A DNA stretch of 64,000 nucleotides from Flavobacterium gilvum (GCF_001761465.1 NZ_CP017479.1:2790001-2854000), one strand, 5' to 3'; positions 34,917-43,722 are shown, counted from the stretch's first letter. Notes: generated from the letters alone by a model not told the origin. Translations and numbers: made by a program.

Positions 34917-35867
34917 ATGCAAAACATTCCTAGTGTTGACTTGCGTGATTTCCTTTCGGACGACCCGAAACGTAAACAAAAATTTGTAAATGAAATCGGA
35001 AGTGCATTCGAAGATATAGGCTTCGTAGCGCTCAAAGGACATTTTTTAAACGATCAATTGGTTGATGAATTGTATGGCGAAATTCGAAATTTCTTTTCGT
35101 TGCCATTAGAAACAAAACACAGCTATGAAATCCCTGAAATTGGTGGACAAAGAGGTTATGTCTCTTTTGGAAAAGAGCATGCCAAAGGCCGCAAAGAAGG
35201 AGATTTAAAAGAGTTTTGGCATTTTGGACAATATGTTGACAAAGATTCCAAATACGGATCGGAATATCCTGAGAATGTAGAAGTAAAAGAATTACCTCGT
35301 TTTAATGCTGTCGGTAAAGAAGCTTACCAAATGCTTGAAAAAACAGGTGTTTATGTATTGCGAGCTTTGGCACTGCACCTTGGATTGGATGAATTTTATT
35401 TTGACCAATATGCTAAAGACGGAAACTCAATCCTAAGACCTATTCACTACCCTCCTATTACATCTGAACCTGAAAATGCTATTAGAGCTGCGGCTCACGG
35501 TGATATCAACTTGATCACTTTGTTGATGGGAGCTCAAGGCAAAGGTTTACAAGTGCAAAACCATAATGGTGATTGGATTGATGCTGTTGCAGAGCCAGAT
35601 GAATTGGTGATTAATGTGGGCGATATGTTATCGCGTCATACTAATAACAAGTTGAAATCTACAATTCATCAAGTGGTTAATCCGCCAAGAGAATTATGGG
35701 GTACTTCTCGTTATTCCATTCCGTTTTTTATGCACCCTGTGAGTGACATGAAATTAAATTGTTTGGAAAACTGCATTGATACCGAAAATCCTAAAAAGTA
35801 TGAGGATATCACGGCCGGGGAGTTTTTATACGAACGACTTGTTGATTTAGGGTTAATTAAAAAATAA
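34917..35867 (+). CDS. 2-oxoglutarate/Fe(II)-dependent oxygenase (isopenicillin N synthase family)
   Basis: A 316-residue cupin-fold oxygenase. N-terminal DIOX_N domain (about 3-125) and 2OG-FeII_Oxy domain (about 170-275). Iron ligands are His194 and Asp196 (AAHGDINLI) and His251 (STIHQVV); Arg265 with Ser267 (RYSIPFF) should hold the 2OG carboxylate. The ATG at 34917 is preferred because MQNIPSVDLRDF matches the family start; the ATG at 34851 overlaps the promoter. Substrate is unknown; common in Flavobacterium cores. Confidence 0.88.
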   Translation: MQNIPSVDLRDFLSDDPKRKQKFVNEIGSAFEDIGFVALKGHFLNDQLVDELYGEIRNFFSLPLETKHSYEIPEIGGQRGYVSFGKEHAKGRKEGDLKEFWHFGQYVDKDSKYGSEYPENVEVKELPRFNAVGKEAYQMLEKTGVYVLRALALHLGLDEFYFDQYAKDGNSILRPIHYPPITSEPENAIRAAAHGDINLITLLMGAQGKGLQVQNHNGDWIDAVAEPDELVINVGDMLSRHTNNKLKSTIHQVVNPPRELWGTSRYSIPFFMHPVSDMKLNCLENCIDTENPKKYEDITAGEFLYERLVDLGLIKK

Positions 35868-35970
35868 ATAACAAATTAAAAATGCCAAGTTTTAAATCCC
35901 AAATTTCAATGATACACTTTTGGAATTTGGAATTTATAATTTGAGTTTTATTTTTTAGAATAATAAAAAA

Positions 35971-36300
35971 ATGGATTTAAAAGACCAACTGAAAAATCTT
36001 TTTCCAGACCATGAAATGGCTCCCGAAGAAGCAATAGAACAGGAACCGCATGAATTGTATGTTCAGAAAGAACCCATGATTTGCAAATTCGAAAAAAGAA
36101 AAGGAAAAGCGACCACTATCATAGAAGGCTACGAAGGAACTGACGAAGATTTTAAAATCTTAGCAAAAGAAATAAAAACTAAACTGAGTGTTGGCGGAAG
36201 TTTCAAAGACGATTCTATTATCATTCAAGGTGATTACCGTGATAAAATAATGGTTATCTTAAAAGAAAAAGGATTTAAGGTGAAACGAGTTGGAGGGTAA
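35971..36300 (+). CDS. SUI1/eIF1-like translation factor (YciH family)
   Basis: A 109-residue protein whose C-terminal 70 residues form the SUI1 fold. Recognisable are RKGKATTIIEGYEGTDED, AKEIKTKLSVGGSFKDDSI and IQGDYRDKIMVILKEKGFKVKRVGG. Bacterial YciH proteins bind the small ribosomal subunit and can influence start selection, but their role is not settled. A 100-bp gap with an inverted repeat separates it from the upstream oxygenase gene; the downstream phosphorylase gene is 86 bp away. Confidence 0.88.
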   Translation: MDLKDQLKNLFPDHEMAPEEAIEQEPHELYVQKEPMICKFEKRKGKATTIIEGYEGTDEDFKILAKEIKTKLSVGGSFKDDSIIIQGDYRDKIMVILKEKGFKVKRVGG

Positions 36301-36310
36301 AAAAAGTTTG

Positions 36311-36380
36311 GAGTTTAAGGTTTAAAGTTGTTTAAGCCTTATACATCTTTAAACTTTAAACAAATAAAACCTTAAACAAA
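36311..36380. repeat. TTTAAGGTTTAAAG inverted repeat
   Basis: GTTTAAGGTTTAAAGTTGTT at about 36314 faces CTTTAAACTTTAAACAAATA and AAACCTTAAAC. Similar words recur at 57592-57680 and 63156-63213. Confidence 0.65.
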
Positions 36381-36386
36381 AAAAAC

Positions 36387-37259
36387 ATGGCTATACAACA
36401 ATCCGAATTAATACTCAATCCCGACGGGAGTGTGTATCATCTTAGCTTAAAACCTGAACAAATTGCCCATGATATTATTTTTGTGGGCGATCAGGATCGT
36501 GTGGCAAAAATCACGAAACATTTTGATTCTATTGAATTTTCAATCCAAAAAAGGGAATTCAAAACTCAAACAGGAACTTATAAAGGTAAGCGCCTAACGG
36601 TGATGTCTACCGGAATTGGGCCAGATAATATTGATATTGTAATCAACGAATTGGATGCGTTGGTAAATATTGATTTGGAAACCAGAAAGCCAAAAGAAAA
36701 GCTTACATCGTTAAACATCATCCGTATAGGAACTTCGGGGTCATTGCACGCCGATATTCCCGTGGATAGTTTTGTGATGGGGCAATTTGGCTTGGGACTT
36801 GACAATATGCTCCGCTCCTATTTGATTGACAGCATATCAAATGCTGAAATGGAAAATGCATTTATAGAACATACCAATTGGGATTTACGAAAAGGCAGAC
36901 CTGCTATTATTCCTTGTTCTCCGGATTTGAAGAAAAAAATGGACAGTGATATTGTCCACAAAGGAATTACAGCAACTGCAGGAGGTTTTTATGGTCCTCA
37001 AGGACGTATTTTGCGTTTGGATATTCAGGACAGGGAACTGAATTCCAAAATGGATAATTTCTATTTTGGCGATACCCGAATTACCAATTTCGAAATGGAA
37101 ACATCTGCAATTTATGGGCTTTCCACTCTTTTGGGGCATCAAGCGTTGTCTTTGAATGCCATTGTGGCCAACCGTGCCAACGGAACTTTTAGTAGCGATC
37201 CTTACAAAGCGGTTGACGAATTGATTATTTATGCGTTGGAAAAACTAGCAGAAAATTAA
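36387..37259 (+). CDS. Nucleoside phosphorylase (uridine phosphorylase-like)
   Basis: A 290-residue PNP/UDP superfamily enzyme for phosphorolysis of nucleosides in salvage. FVGDQDRVAKI near residue 31 carries the N-terminal phosphate loop, TVMSTGIGPDNIDI and IIRIGTSGSLH hold the second phosphate site, and TNFEMETSAIYGLSTLLGH is the ribose-binding motif. Substrate preference (uridine versus others) cannot be fixed from sequence. It ends 13 bp before a hairpin that probably terminates the message. Confidence 0.85.
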   Translation: MAIQQSELILNPDGSVYHLSLKPEQIAHDIIFVGDQDRVAKITKHFDSIEFSIQKREFKTQTGTYKGKRLTVMSTGIGPDNIDIVINELDALVNIDLETRKPKEKLTSLNIIRIGTSGSLHADIPVDSFVMGQFGLGLDNMLRSYLIDSISNAEMENAFIEHTNWDLRKGRPAIIPCSPDLKKKMDSDIVHKGITATAGGFYGPQGRILRLDIQDRELNSKMDNFYFGDTRITNFEMETSAIYGLSTLLGHQALSLNAIVANRANGTFSSDPYKAVDELIIYALEKLAEN

Positions 37260-37272
37260 AAGATTATAACTT

Positions 37273-37322
37273 AATCTGCGGAAATCTGCGTGAATAAAAA
37301 TGCACGCAGATTTCTGCAGATT
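37273..37322 (+). terminator. Inverted repeat followed by T run
   Basis: AATCTGCGGAAATCTGCGTG faces CACGCAGATTTCTGCAGATT with one mismatch, followed by TTTTT. It may be a REP-like repeat acting as terminator. Confidence 0.65.
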
Positions 37323-37352
37323 TTTATTATGTCAAAATTCTCTTTTTAAAAC

Positions 37353-37360
37353 TATCTTTG
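37353..37360 (+). promoter_or_regulatory. -7 box of the SDR gene
   Basis: TATCTTTG matches the consensus and lies 20 bp before the ATG. Confidence 0.5.
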
Positions 37361-37380
37361 TTTTTTTGAAAAATCAAGCA

Positions 37381-38505
37381 ATGAAAATAATTCTTACTGG
37401 AGCAACTGGGGTTTTGGGATCTCACATTATGTACGACATACTGGAGCTTTTTATAAAACAAAATAAAAACGGAAAGCTTTTTATTATTGCCAGAAATAAA
37501 GGAAAAGTTAGCGCCATAGAACGTGTTAACGAACTTTTAACCAGTGATTATACTCCCGAGATTTTGAAAAAATGTGGTTTAGAAAATCTTCATCGCTATA
37601 TCGAAATCATCGATTCGGATTTGGCAAATCTTCAAGATACTTTTTCCGAAAAAATAAAAGGAGCTTACTTTATCCATTCTGCCGGATACGTGAATTTATC
37701 TACAGACGAGAAACTGAAGAAGAAAATTTTTGACGAAAATGCCAAAATAACCCAATCGCTTTTCAATACTTTTCATCCTTTTATCAAGAAATTCGTTTAT
37801 ATAGGGACGGCTTTTTCTTCAGGAATTCGCGCCGGACTGATTGAAAATGATTTTCATAATCTTGGTTTCAAGCCAAAACACCGCAATGCGTATGAAGACG
37901 CCAAATTTCATTCGGAGAATTTCATCGCAAAAGAATGTAAAAGATTGGGATTACCATTCCAAATTCTGAGACCAAGCGTTATTGGTGGCAAAATGTTGGG
38001 AACTGAAAGTCCTTATTTTATTCCAAAATACATGGTTTTTTATCTTTTGGCTAAGTTTTTTCATTTCACTTCCCAACGAAAAGGCGAACAGGAAAACGTT
38101 CGTTTTATCATTAACGAAGAAACGGGTTTGAACATCATTCCTGTAGATTATGTGTCTAAAGTGATTGTCAATACTTTCGAGCGTGACGATATCGAACAAC
38201 TGAATATCGTAAATGACAAAAGTTTTAATATAGTAAAAGGTTTGCAACTGATTATGAAAGAAGTAGGTTATACTAATTTTACTTTAATCAAAAACCCATT
38301 GGATTTCAAATACAAAAACACCATCGAAAAGCTGTATTATGAAAGTATCGGCAAGCATTTAAAACCGTATTTCATTACCAATCCCAACGAATATGATACT
38401 ACTTTGCTGAATTCAATTCTTGAAATTCCAAAATTGGACAGTGAAGCATTTACCAATATGATTCGCTATGCCATATCCAATGATTTTAAGGATATCAATG
38501 TATAA
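37381..38505 (+). CDS. Extended SDR-family NAD(P)-dependent reductase/epimerase
   Basis: A 374-residue Rossmann-fold enzyme. TGATGVLGSHI at 6-16 is the nucleotide loop and YEDAK near residue 170 is the catalytic YxxxK. The FIHSAGYVNLS strand and LRPSVIGG are typical of the thioester-reductase/male-sterility (NAD_binding_4) branch, suggesting an acyl or sugar-derived substrate, but this is inference. The ATG at 37381 is used since it gives the nucleotide loop at the normal distance and follows a -7 box. No partner gene is evident. Confidence 0.8.
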   Translation: MKIILTGATGVLGSHIMYDILELFIKQNKNGKLFIIARNKGKVSAIERVNELLTSDYTPEILKKCGLENLHRYIEIIDSDLANLQDTFSEKIKGAYFIHSAGYVNLSTDEKLKKKIFDENAKITQSLFNTFHPFIKKFVYIGTAFSSGIRAGLIENDFHNLGFKPKHRNAYEDAKFHSENFIAKECKRLGLPFQILRPSVIGGKMLGTESPYFIPKYMVFYLLAKFFHFTSQRKGEQENVRFIINEETGLNIIPVDYVSKVIVNTFERDDIEQLNIVNDKSFNIVKGLQLIMKEVGYTNFTLIKNPLDFKYKNTIEKLYYESIGKHLKPYFITNPNEYDTTLLNSILEIPKLDSEAFTNMIRYAISNDFKDINV

Positions 38506-38509
38506 GAAG

Positions 38510-38577
38510 TTGCTAAGATTCTGAGTTTCTAAGATGCTAAGAGTCTAAGAAACTTAGTATCTTAGCATCTCAGTGAC
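38510..38577. repeat. CTAAGATGCTAAGA/TCTTAGCATCTCAG inverted repeat
   Basis: Short CTAAG words repeat on one side and CTTAG words on the other. The array matches the words at 17602-17647. Confidence 0.7.
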
Positions 38578-38585
38578 TTTAAAAA

Positions 38586-39518
38586 ATGATACAGTTTAAC
38601 AAAGAGAATTTTTATCTGATAAGGGAAAAGTTTCGGTTGAAAAAACCTTGGGATAGCTTTGTTGTCTTTTTTTTAAGTATTATCATTACAATCCCTCTAT
38701 TTATAGTATTCCACCAAAATTTAGTTGACCCTCAGTGGCTTTTTGGTTTAGACAGAATACTGCTTTTTATTTTCGTTTTTGCAATAGTTTATGGCGTTAT
38801 ATATGCGTTGAGAACCATAAGTATCATTTGTTTGGGGTTGTATATATTGATGCTCATTTACGGAAGTTTATTTGGTACTTTTAACTTCAATTCTGTTTTC
38901 GATGATTACAATTCAATGATTTACTCAATGAATAATAATCCTTTTCCGGAGGATATAATTATAGCCAAATTATTGCCTTTTCCAAATAAAAATGAAATAT
39001 TGCGAGCAATCGAGTACAAGAATCCGAAGGTGCGAAACTTTGCCATAATGGCTACGACAAGACATTTTAAACATATTCGGGGCTATTCGGAATATCGAAA
39101 TTTAATTCAGTGTTTTGCTGTTTTCAAAGAAATTAACAGTCGTTGGAATTATGTAAACGACCCGAAAAACGGTGATTATATTGCCTCAGCTCGCGAATCA
39201 TTGCTATATTTTTCGGGCGATTGCGACGATCATTCCATATTGATGGCAGCCTGCGTACGTTCTATCGGCGGAACACCAAGACTTATCCATACAAAAGGTC
39301 ATATCTACCCCGAAATTTTAATTGGAAGCAAGAATGATCTCGAAAATGTAAATTACTTGATAAAAAATGTTTTGTTTCCTGAAGAAAGCCGAGACAAACA
39401 ACTTAACTACCATATCGATGAGCATGGACAAATTTGGTTAAATCTCGATTACACGGCAAAATATCCAGGAGGACCCTTTCTCTCCGAAGAAATATTGGGA
39501 GCTTTGACTTTGGAGTAA
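38586..39518 (+). CDS. Transglutaminase-like membrane protein
   Basis: A 310-residue protein. Three hydrophobic segments lie in the first 110 residues (about 24-44, 55-75, 80-100), so it is anchored in the inner membrane. The soluble C-terminal part has a papain-like transglutaminase core: Cys in FSGDCDDHSILMAACVRSIG (near residue 212), His in TKGHIYPEI, and Asp in WLNLDYTA. The role (amide hydrolysis or cross-linking) is unknown. Preceded by a repeat, followed by a 440-bp non-coding stretch. Confidence 0.8.
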   Translation: MIQFNKENFYLIREKFRLKKPWDSFVVFFLSIIITIPLFIVFHQNLVDPQWLFGLDRILLFIFVFAIVYGVIYALRTISIICLGLYILMLIYGSLFGTFNFNSVFDDYNSMIYSMNNNPFPEDIIIAKLLPFPNKNEILRAIEYKNPKVRNFAIMATTRHFKHIRGYSEYRNLIQCFAVFKEINSRWNYVNDPKNGDYIASARESLLYFSGDCDDHSILMAACVRSIGGTPRLIHTKGHIYPEILIGSKNDLENVNYLIKNVLFPEESRDKQLNYHIDEHGQIWLNLDYTAKYPGGPFLSEEILGALTLE

Positions 39519-39570
39519 ATTAAAGATAATATTCTTCGTAAGTTCTCAATAAAATTTTCGAAATATAACT

Positions 39571-39626
39571 CTCGCAAAGATGCTGAGGCGCAAAGAAATA
39601 AGTTCCAAACTTTGCGTCTCTGCGAG
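39571..39626. repeat. CTCGCAAAGA/TCTGCGAG inverted repeat
   Basis: CTCGCAAAGATGCTGAGGCG and CTTTGCGTCTCTGCGAG face each other just after the transglutaminase-like gene. Confidence 0.75.
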
Positions 39627-39677
39627 AAAATCATAAAGTTTACTTAATGCTATTTAAGGTTAATTTGGGAGTGCCCA

Positions 39678-39785
39678 CGTTGAGAAAAGGGGCTAAATCA
39701 TAGGAACGCTCATACGCCCCTTTCCTCAACGCGGTCGGGCTATCCGCGCTACTTCGGTAGCTTGCTCCTATCCCTCACTCGAAAT
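39678..39785. repeat. GC-rich intergenic repeat element
   Basis: CGTTGAGAAAAGGGG (39678-39692) faces CCCCTTTCCTCAACG (39717-39731), followed by GCGGTCGGGCTATCCGCGCT and CTTCGGTAGCTTG. It is much richer in G and C than its surroundings. No ORF. Confidence 0.75.
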
Positions 39786-39824
39786 AAAGTTGTTTAGTGA
39801 AATCAAGATGTTTTTACGTTTTTT

Positions 39825-39925
39825 TGTCATCTCGACGAAGGAGAGATCTCATCAAGATATTCGTCAAAGAAATTTAAAAGAATATTGGAACAATGTGATG
39901 CGATCTCTCCTTCGTCGAGATGACA
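39825..39925. repeat. Palindromic intergenic repeat, family 1, copy 3
   Basis: 24-bp arms 39825-39848 and 39902-39925 are exact reverse complements (TGTCATCTCGACGAAGGAGA on the left). Arms match copies 1 and 2, while the loop is different. Confidence 0.9.
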
Positions 39926-39958
39926 AACTGTTTGAAAAAGAGTAATTGTTGTTGTAAA

Positions 39959-40636
39959 TCACAACCATTCAATCTTCTTCAAATTATTCTTTAGCAAATA
40001 ATCATTCGCCTTACTAAAATGTTTATTCCCGAACCATTTCCCTTGATTAGCACTCATAGGCGATGGATGTCCCGATTCTAAAACTAAGTGTTTGCTTCTG
40101 TCTATTTTAGAACCCTTTTTTTGGGCAAAACCGCCCCATAACATAAAAACCACATTCTCTTTTTCTTCTGATATTTTTTGAATAACAGCATCTGTAAAAA
40201 TATTCCAATTGAGGTGTTTATGACTGTTCGGATTGTCTTTTCGCACGGTCAGCGATGCATTGAGCAACAAAACGCCTTGTTTTGCCCAAAACTCCAAGTT
40301 TCCCGTAGCAGGCATAAAAATCGAATCCAAATCGGTTGTGATTTCCCTGAAAATATTGCGCAACGAAGGCGGAATTTTAACCGAATCATTTACCGAGAAC
40401 GACAAGCCATTGGCTTCTCCGTCTCCGTGATACGGATCCTGACCAATAATAACGACTTTTATATTTTCAAAAAGACAATTATTAAAAGCCGAAAAAATCA
40501 ATTCTTTTGGAGGAAAACAAACGGAATTTTGATATTCCTGATCAACAATATTCATCAATTCGGTAAAATAAGGTTTTGCTATTTCATCAGATAAAATAGT
40601 TTGCCAGGAAGGATTTAAATTGAGATTCATGTTCAA
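39959..40636 (-). CDS. ung: Uracil-DNA glycosylase
   Basis: A 225-residue family 1 UDG that removes uracil from DNA. The water-activating motif GQDPYHGDGEANGLSFSV (Asp near residue 64), the VLLLNASLTV strand and the DNA-intercalation loop SGHPSPMSANQGKWFGNKHFS with the catalytic His are all intact. Normal length. It lies alone between two repeat regions; an ATG at 40630 is an alternative start. Confidence 0.95.
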   Translation of the reverse strand: MNMNLNLNPSWQTILSDEIAKPYFTELMNIVDQEYQNSVCFPPKELIFSAFNNCLFENIKVVIIGQDPYHGDGEANGLSFSVNDSVKIPPSLRNIFREITTDLDSIFMPATGNLEFWAKQGVLLLNASLTVRKDNPNSHKHLNWNIFTDAVIQKISEEKENVVFMLWGGFAQKKGSKIDRSKHLVLESGHPSPMSANQGKWFGNKHFSKANDYLLKNNLKKIEWL

Positions 40637-40722
40637 AAGTTATTTGACAAAGATACAGGATGATTTGAAAGTAGATTGATTAATTTTTAAGCAAGATGAT
40701 TTTGATATTTATTATAGTTTAG

Positions 40723-40833
40723 CCGCAAAGAGCGCAAAGTAATATTAGTGTTTTTGAAAACGTAATGTTCGCAAAGCTTTGCGAACATTACGTAATATGG
40801 TCAAAGTAACAAAAATCTTTGCGCTCTTCGCGG
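40723..40833. repeat. Nested inverted repeat with a 34-bp perfect palindrome
   Basis: Outer arms CCGCAAAGAGCGCAAAG (40723-40739) and CTTTGCGCTCTTCGCGG (40817-40833) differ at one position. The centre (40760-40793) is a perfect palindrome, half-site CGTAATGTTCGCAAAG. It sits between divergent ung and mutS2. Confidence 0.9.
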
Positions 40834-40890
40834 TAAGATGTTATTAAAAGCCAAAGCAAAATAAGGCTATGTTTCTTTCTTAAATAAGCT

Positions 40891-40898
40891 TATTTTTG
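40891..40898 (+). promoter_or_regulatory. -7 box of the mutS2 gene
   Basis: TATTTTTG, 22 bp upstream of the ATG at 40921; fits TAnnTTTG. Confidence 0.5.
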
Positions 40899-40920
40899 TA
40901 CAGTAAAACCAATTTAATAA

Positions 40921-43086
40921 ATGATCTCCATTACCGAAAAAACATTACAAGACTTACAATTTCCTACGGTTCTCGAAACGATTTCCGAAATGTGCAACAC
41001 CGATATTGGAAAACAAAAAGCTTTGGAAATTACCCCTTTTAGAGAAAAAGAAACTTTGATGAGTGCCTTATTGCAGACATCGGAGTATGTTTCCTCTTTT
41101 CAAAATAACAATGCCATTCCCAATCACGGTTTTGACGCGATTACTTACGAAATCAAATTTCTTGCGATAGAGGACAGTTTTCTTGAAGTGGGAAGTTTTA
41201 GAAAAATCGCCACCATATCCGAAACGACTAATGTTCTTTTGGCTTTTTTAAATAAATTCAACGATTATTACCCAAGCCTTTGCGCAAAAAGTTCTGGGAT
41301 ACAACTTACCAAAGAGATTGTTACTGCTGTCGATGTGGTTGTCGATAAATACGGTGAGATAAAAGACAATGCTTCTCCCCGACTTTTGGAAATAAGAAGG
41401 GAAATGAATTTAGTTCGGGGAAAAGTGAATCAGAGTTTTGGTTCAGCACTTACTCAATACAACAGTTTGGGGTATTTGGACGATATCAAAGAAAGTTTTG
41501 TTCAAAACAGGCGTGTTTTGGCTGTTTTGGCGATGTACCGCCGAAAAGTAAAAGGTTCTATTTTGGGGAGTTCCAAAACAGGAAGTATTGCCTACATCGA
41601 ACCCGAAAATACTCTTAAATATTCCCGTGAACTAAGCAACTTGGAATATGAGGAAAAAGAAGAAATCACAAAAATATTAAAACAATTAACAAATGCTATT
41701 CGCCCGTTTTTACCGTTGCTGATTCAGTATCAGGATTTCCTGAGCGATATTGACGTGATAGCAGCCAAGGCAAAATACGCCAATAGAATCAACGGAATTT
41801 TGCCAACAATTACAGAGAATCGGCGTCTGTATTTCAGGGAAGCCTATCACCCTATTTTGTATCTGACCAATAAACAAAAGAAGGAAATTACGCATCCGCA
41901 AACAATCGAATTGAGTCAGGAAAAACGAATAATTGTTATTTCGGGTCCCAATGCGGGTGGTAAAACCATATCGATGAAAACAGTTGGTTTGCTTCAATTG
42001 ATGTTGCAATCGGGTATGTTGATACCTGTTCATGAGCGTAGTGAAACTTTTCTTTTTGACCGAATACTTACGGATATTGGTGATAATCAATCTATTGAAA
42101 ATCACTTAAGTACATACAGTTACCGATTGAAGAACATGAACTATTTTTTGAAAAAATGCAACAAGAAAACCATGTTCTTAATTGATGAATTTGGTACCGG
42201 TTCTGATCCTGAATTAGGAGGTGCTCTCGCCGAAATTTTCCTTGAAGAATTTTATCATAGAGAGGCTTTCGGATTAATCACTACGCATTATTCGAACCTT
42301 AAAATTTTGGCTAATGAATTGCCTTATGCAACCAACGCCAATATGTTATTTGATGAAAAATCATTAGAACCGATGTATAAATTGGTTTTAGGACAAGCCG
42401 GTAGTTCTTTTACTTTTGAAGTGGCTCAGAAAAACGGAATTCCTTTTGGATTAATCAATCGGGCGAAAAAGAAAATTGAAATCGGAAAAGTCCGATTCGA
42501 TAAAACGATCGCCAATTTGCAAAAAGAGCGTTCTAAGCTTGAAAAAACCTCCATAAATCTAAAGGAGGAAGAAACCAAAGCACGTGAAGAAAGCAAAAAG
42601 ATGGAAGACATCAATGTGAAAATCAAGCAAAAACTTGAAAGCTACCAAGAATTATATGATAGCAACCAAAAGACAATTTATATTGGCCAAAAAATAGAAG
42701 ATATTGCCGAAAAATATTTCAATAACAAAAATAAAAAAGACCTTATTGGCGAATTTTTGAAAATTGTTGAAATAGAGAATTCCAAACGCAAAAAAGCCAC
42801 ACCGAAAGAGGCTAAAGCGATTATCGAAAAGAAAAAGGAGGTCATAAAAGAAGTTACTGTTGTTGTCGAAGAAATTCGAAAGGAAAAGAAAGAAAAGAAA
42901 TTAAAACCCGTTATTGAAAAACCAAAACCTATTTTGAAAGTAGGAGATCGCGTGCGAATGCTAGACGGAAAATCGGTTGGAAGTATTGATTCTATTGAGA
43001 AAAACAAAGCGATTGTCAATTATGGCATCTTTACTTCGAAAGTAAGTTTGGACGAATTGGAATTGGTGGAAGCGGCTAAGAAATAA
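40921..43086 (+). CDS. mutS2: MutS2-like DNA-binding ATPase lacking the Smr domain
   Basis: A 721-residue MutS-family protein. MutS core/clamp helices (about 120-310), Walker A GPNAGGKT near 342-349, Walker B with DEFGTGSDPELGG near 422, and a long coiled coil (about 530-660). The C-terminus is a short basic stretch and a KOW-like segment KVGDRVRMLDGKSVGSID, ending in EAAKK. Canonical MutS2 has about 780 residues and a C-terminal Smr nuclease domain, which is absent here. A role in recombination control or ribosome rescue by analogy with MutS2 is inference. Confidence 0.85.
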   Translation: MISITEKTLQDLQFPTVLETISEMCNTDIGKQKALEITPFREKETLMSALLQTSEYVSSFQNNNAIPNHGFDAITYEIKFLAIEDSFLEVGSFRKIATISETTNVLLAFLNKFNDYYPSLCAKSSGIQLTKEIVTAVDVVVDKYGEIKDNASPRLLEIRREMNLVRGKVNQSFGSALTQYNSLGYLDDIKESFVQNRRVLAVLAMYRRKVKGSILGSSKTGSIAYIEPENTLKYSRELSNLEYEEKEEITKILKQLTNAIRPFLPLLIQYQDFLSDIDVIAAKAKYANRINGILPTITENRRLYFREAYHPILYLTNKQKKEITHPQTIELSQEKRIIVISGPNAGGKTISMKTVGLLQLMLQSGMLIPVHERSETFLFDRILTDIGDNQSIENHLSTYSYRLKNMNYFLKKCNKKTMFLIDEFGTGSDPELGGALAEIFLEEFYHREAFGLITTHYSNLKILANELPYATNANMLFDEKSLEPMYKLVLGQAGSSFTFEVAQKNGIPFGLINRAKKKIEIGKVRFDKTIANLQKERSKLEKTSINLKEEETKAREESKKMEDINVKIKQKLESYQELYDSNQKTIYIGQKIEDIAEKYFNNKNKKDLIGEFLKIVEIENSKRKKATPKEAKAIIEKKKEVIKEVTVVVEEIRKEKKEKKLKPVIEKPKPILKVGDRVRMLDGKSVGSIDSIEKNKAIVNYGIFTSKVSLDELELVEAAKK

Positions 43087-43105
43087 TCAATTCTGATAAC
43101 TAAAT

Positions 43106-43522
43106 ATGCTCAATCTTCCTAAAAATAAAAAAATAATTCTCTTCGATGGCGTTTGTAATCTCTGTAATTCTGCGGTGCAATTTGTGATTCGGCACGACTC
43201 GAAAGATATTTTTCGTTTTGTGTCATTACAATCAGAATTAGGGCAGAAAATCCTGAATGACATAGGAATCAATTCTAAGGATATTGACAGCATTGTTTTG
43301 TACGAACCAGGAATTGCATATTATTACAAATCAGCGGCAGTGATTGAAATTGCCAAAAATTTGGGTGGTCTTTGGTGTTTTGGAGCAGTTTTTAGAATTA
43401 TTCCAATCGGAATCAGAAACAGAGTATATGATTATATCGCCCGGAATCGCTACAAGTGGTACGGTAAAAAAGAGAGTTGTATGATACCTTCTCCAAAGTT
43501 AGAAATAAAATTTTTGAAATAA
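43106..43522 (+). CDS. DCC family thiol-disulfide oxidoreductase (DUF393)
   Basis: A 138-residue protein with the thioredoxin-like DUF393 fold. The motif ILFDGVCNLCNSAVQFVIRHD gives the CxxC pair (Cys near 16 and 19) after the DG that names the family. FRFVSLQSELGQ and the C-terminal ARNRYKWYGKKESC follow family order. Function is unsettled; probably redox. It begins 19 bp after mutS2 and may share its transcript. It is followed by the accessory region. Confidence 0.85.
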   Translation: MLNLPKNKKIILFDGVCNLCNSAVQFVIRHDSKDIFRFVSLQSELGQKILNDIGINSKDIDSIVLYEPGIAYYYKSAAVIEIAKNLGGLWCFGAVFRIIPIGIRNRVYDYIARNRYKWYGKKESCMIPSPKLEIKFLK

Positions 43523-43530
43523 TTTTCATA

Positions 43531-43576
43531 ACATGATAAATGTCATGTGCTGCAAGGTATTGATGGTGTAATTTTG
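43531..43576 (+). promoter_or_regulatory. CRP/FNR-like operator with a -7 box
   Basis: ACATGATAAATGTCATGT (43531-43548) is an exact dyad (ACATGA, 6-bp spacer, TCATGT), centred at 43539.5. A TAATTTTG box (43569-43576) lies downstream, predicting a start near 43580. The dyad would then be centred about 40-41 bp upstream of it, the normal class II activator distance. CRP/FNR-family regulators that sense oxygen, NO or redox state use related sites; which protein acts here is unknown. Confidence 0.55.
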
Positions 43577-43626
43577 ACACATCTTAATATTTATGTTTTT
43601 ATAAGGAGTTCATCGTTCAAATCATA

Positions 43627-43722
43627 GTGAAGTTAATACGTTTATATGGTAGTTGTTTCGTATTAGTAATTATTGGTTTAAAAAAAGACACTATGAGGAT
43701 GAAAACCTGTAAAATGAAATGA
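43627..43722 (+). CDS. Possible 31-residue small protein
   Basis: GTG start, then MKLIRLYGSCFVLVIIGLK-type sequence with one hydrophobic stretch and a basic tail (KKDTMRMKTCKMK). An AAGGAG lies 20-25 nt upstream, somewhat far for an SD. Coding status is doubtful; recorded because the surrounding transcript signals are good. Confidence 0.2.
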   Translation: MKLIRLYGSCFVLVIIGLKKDTMRMKTCKMK

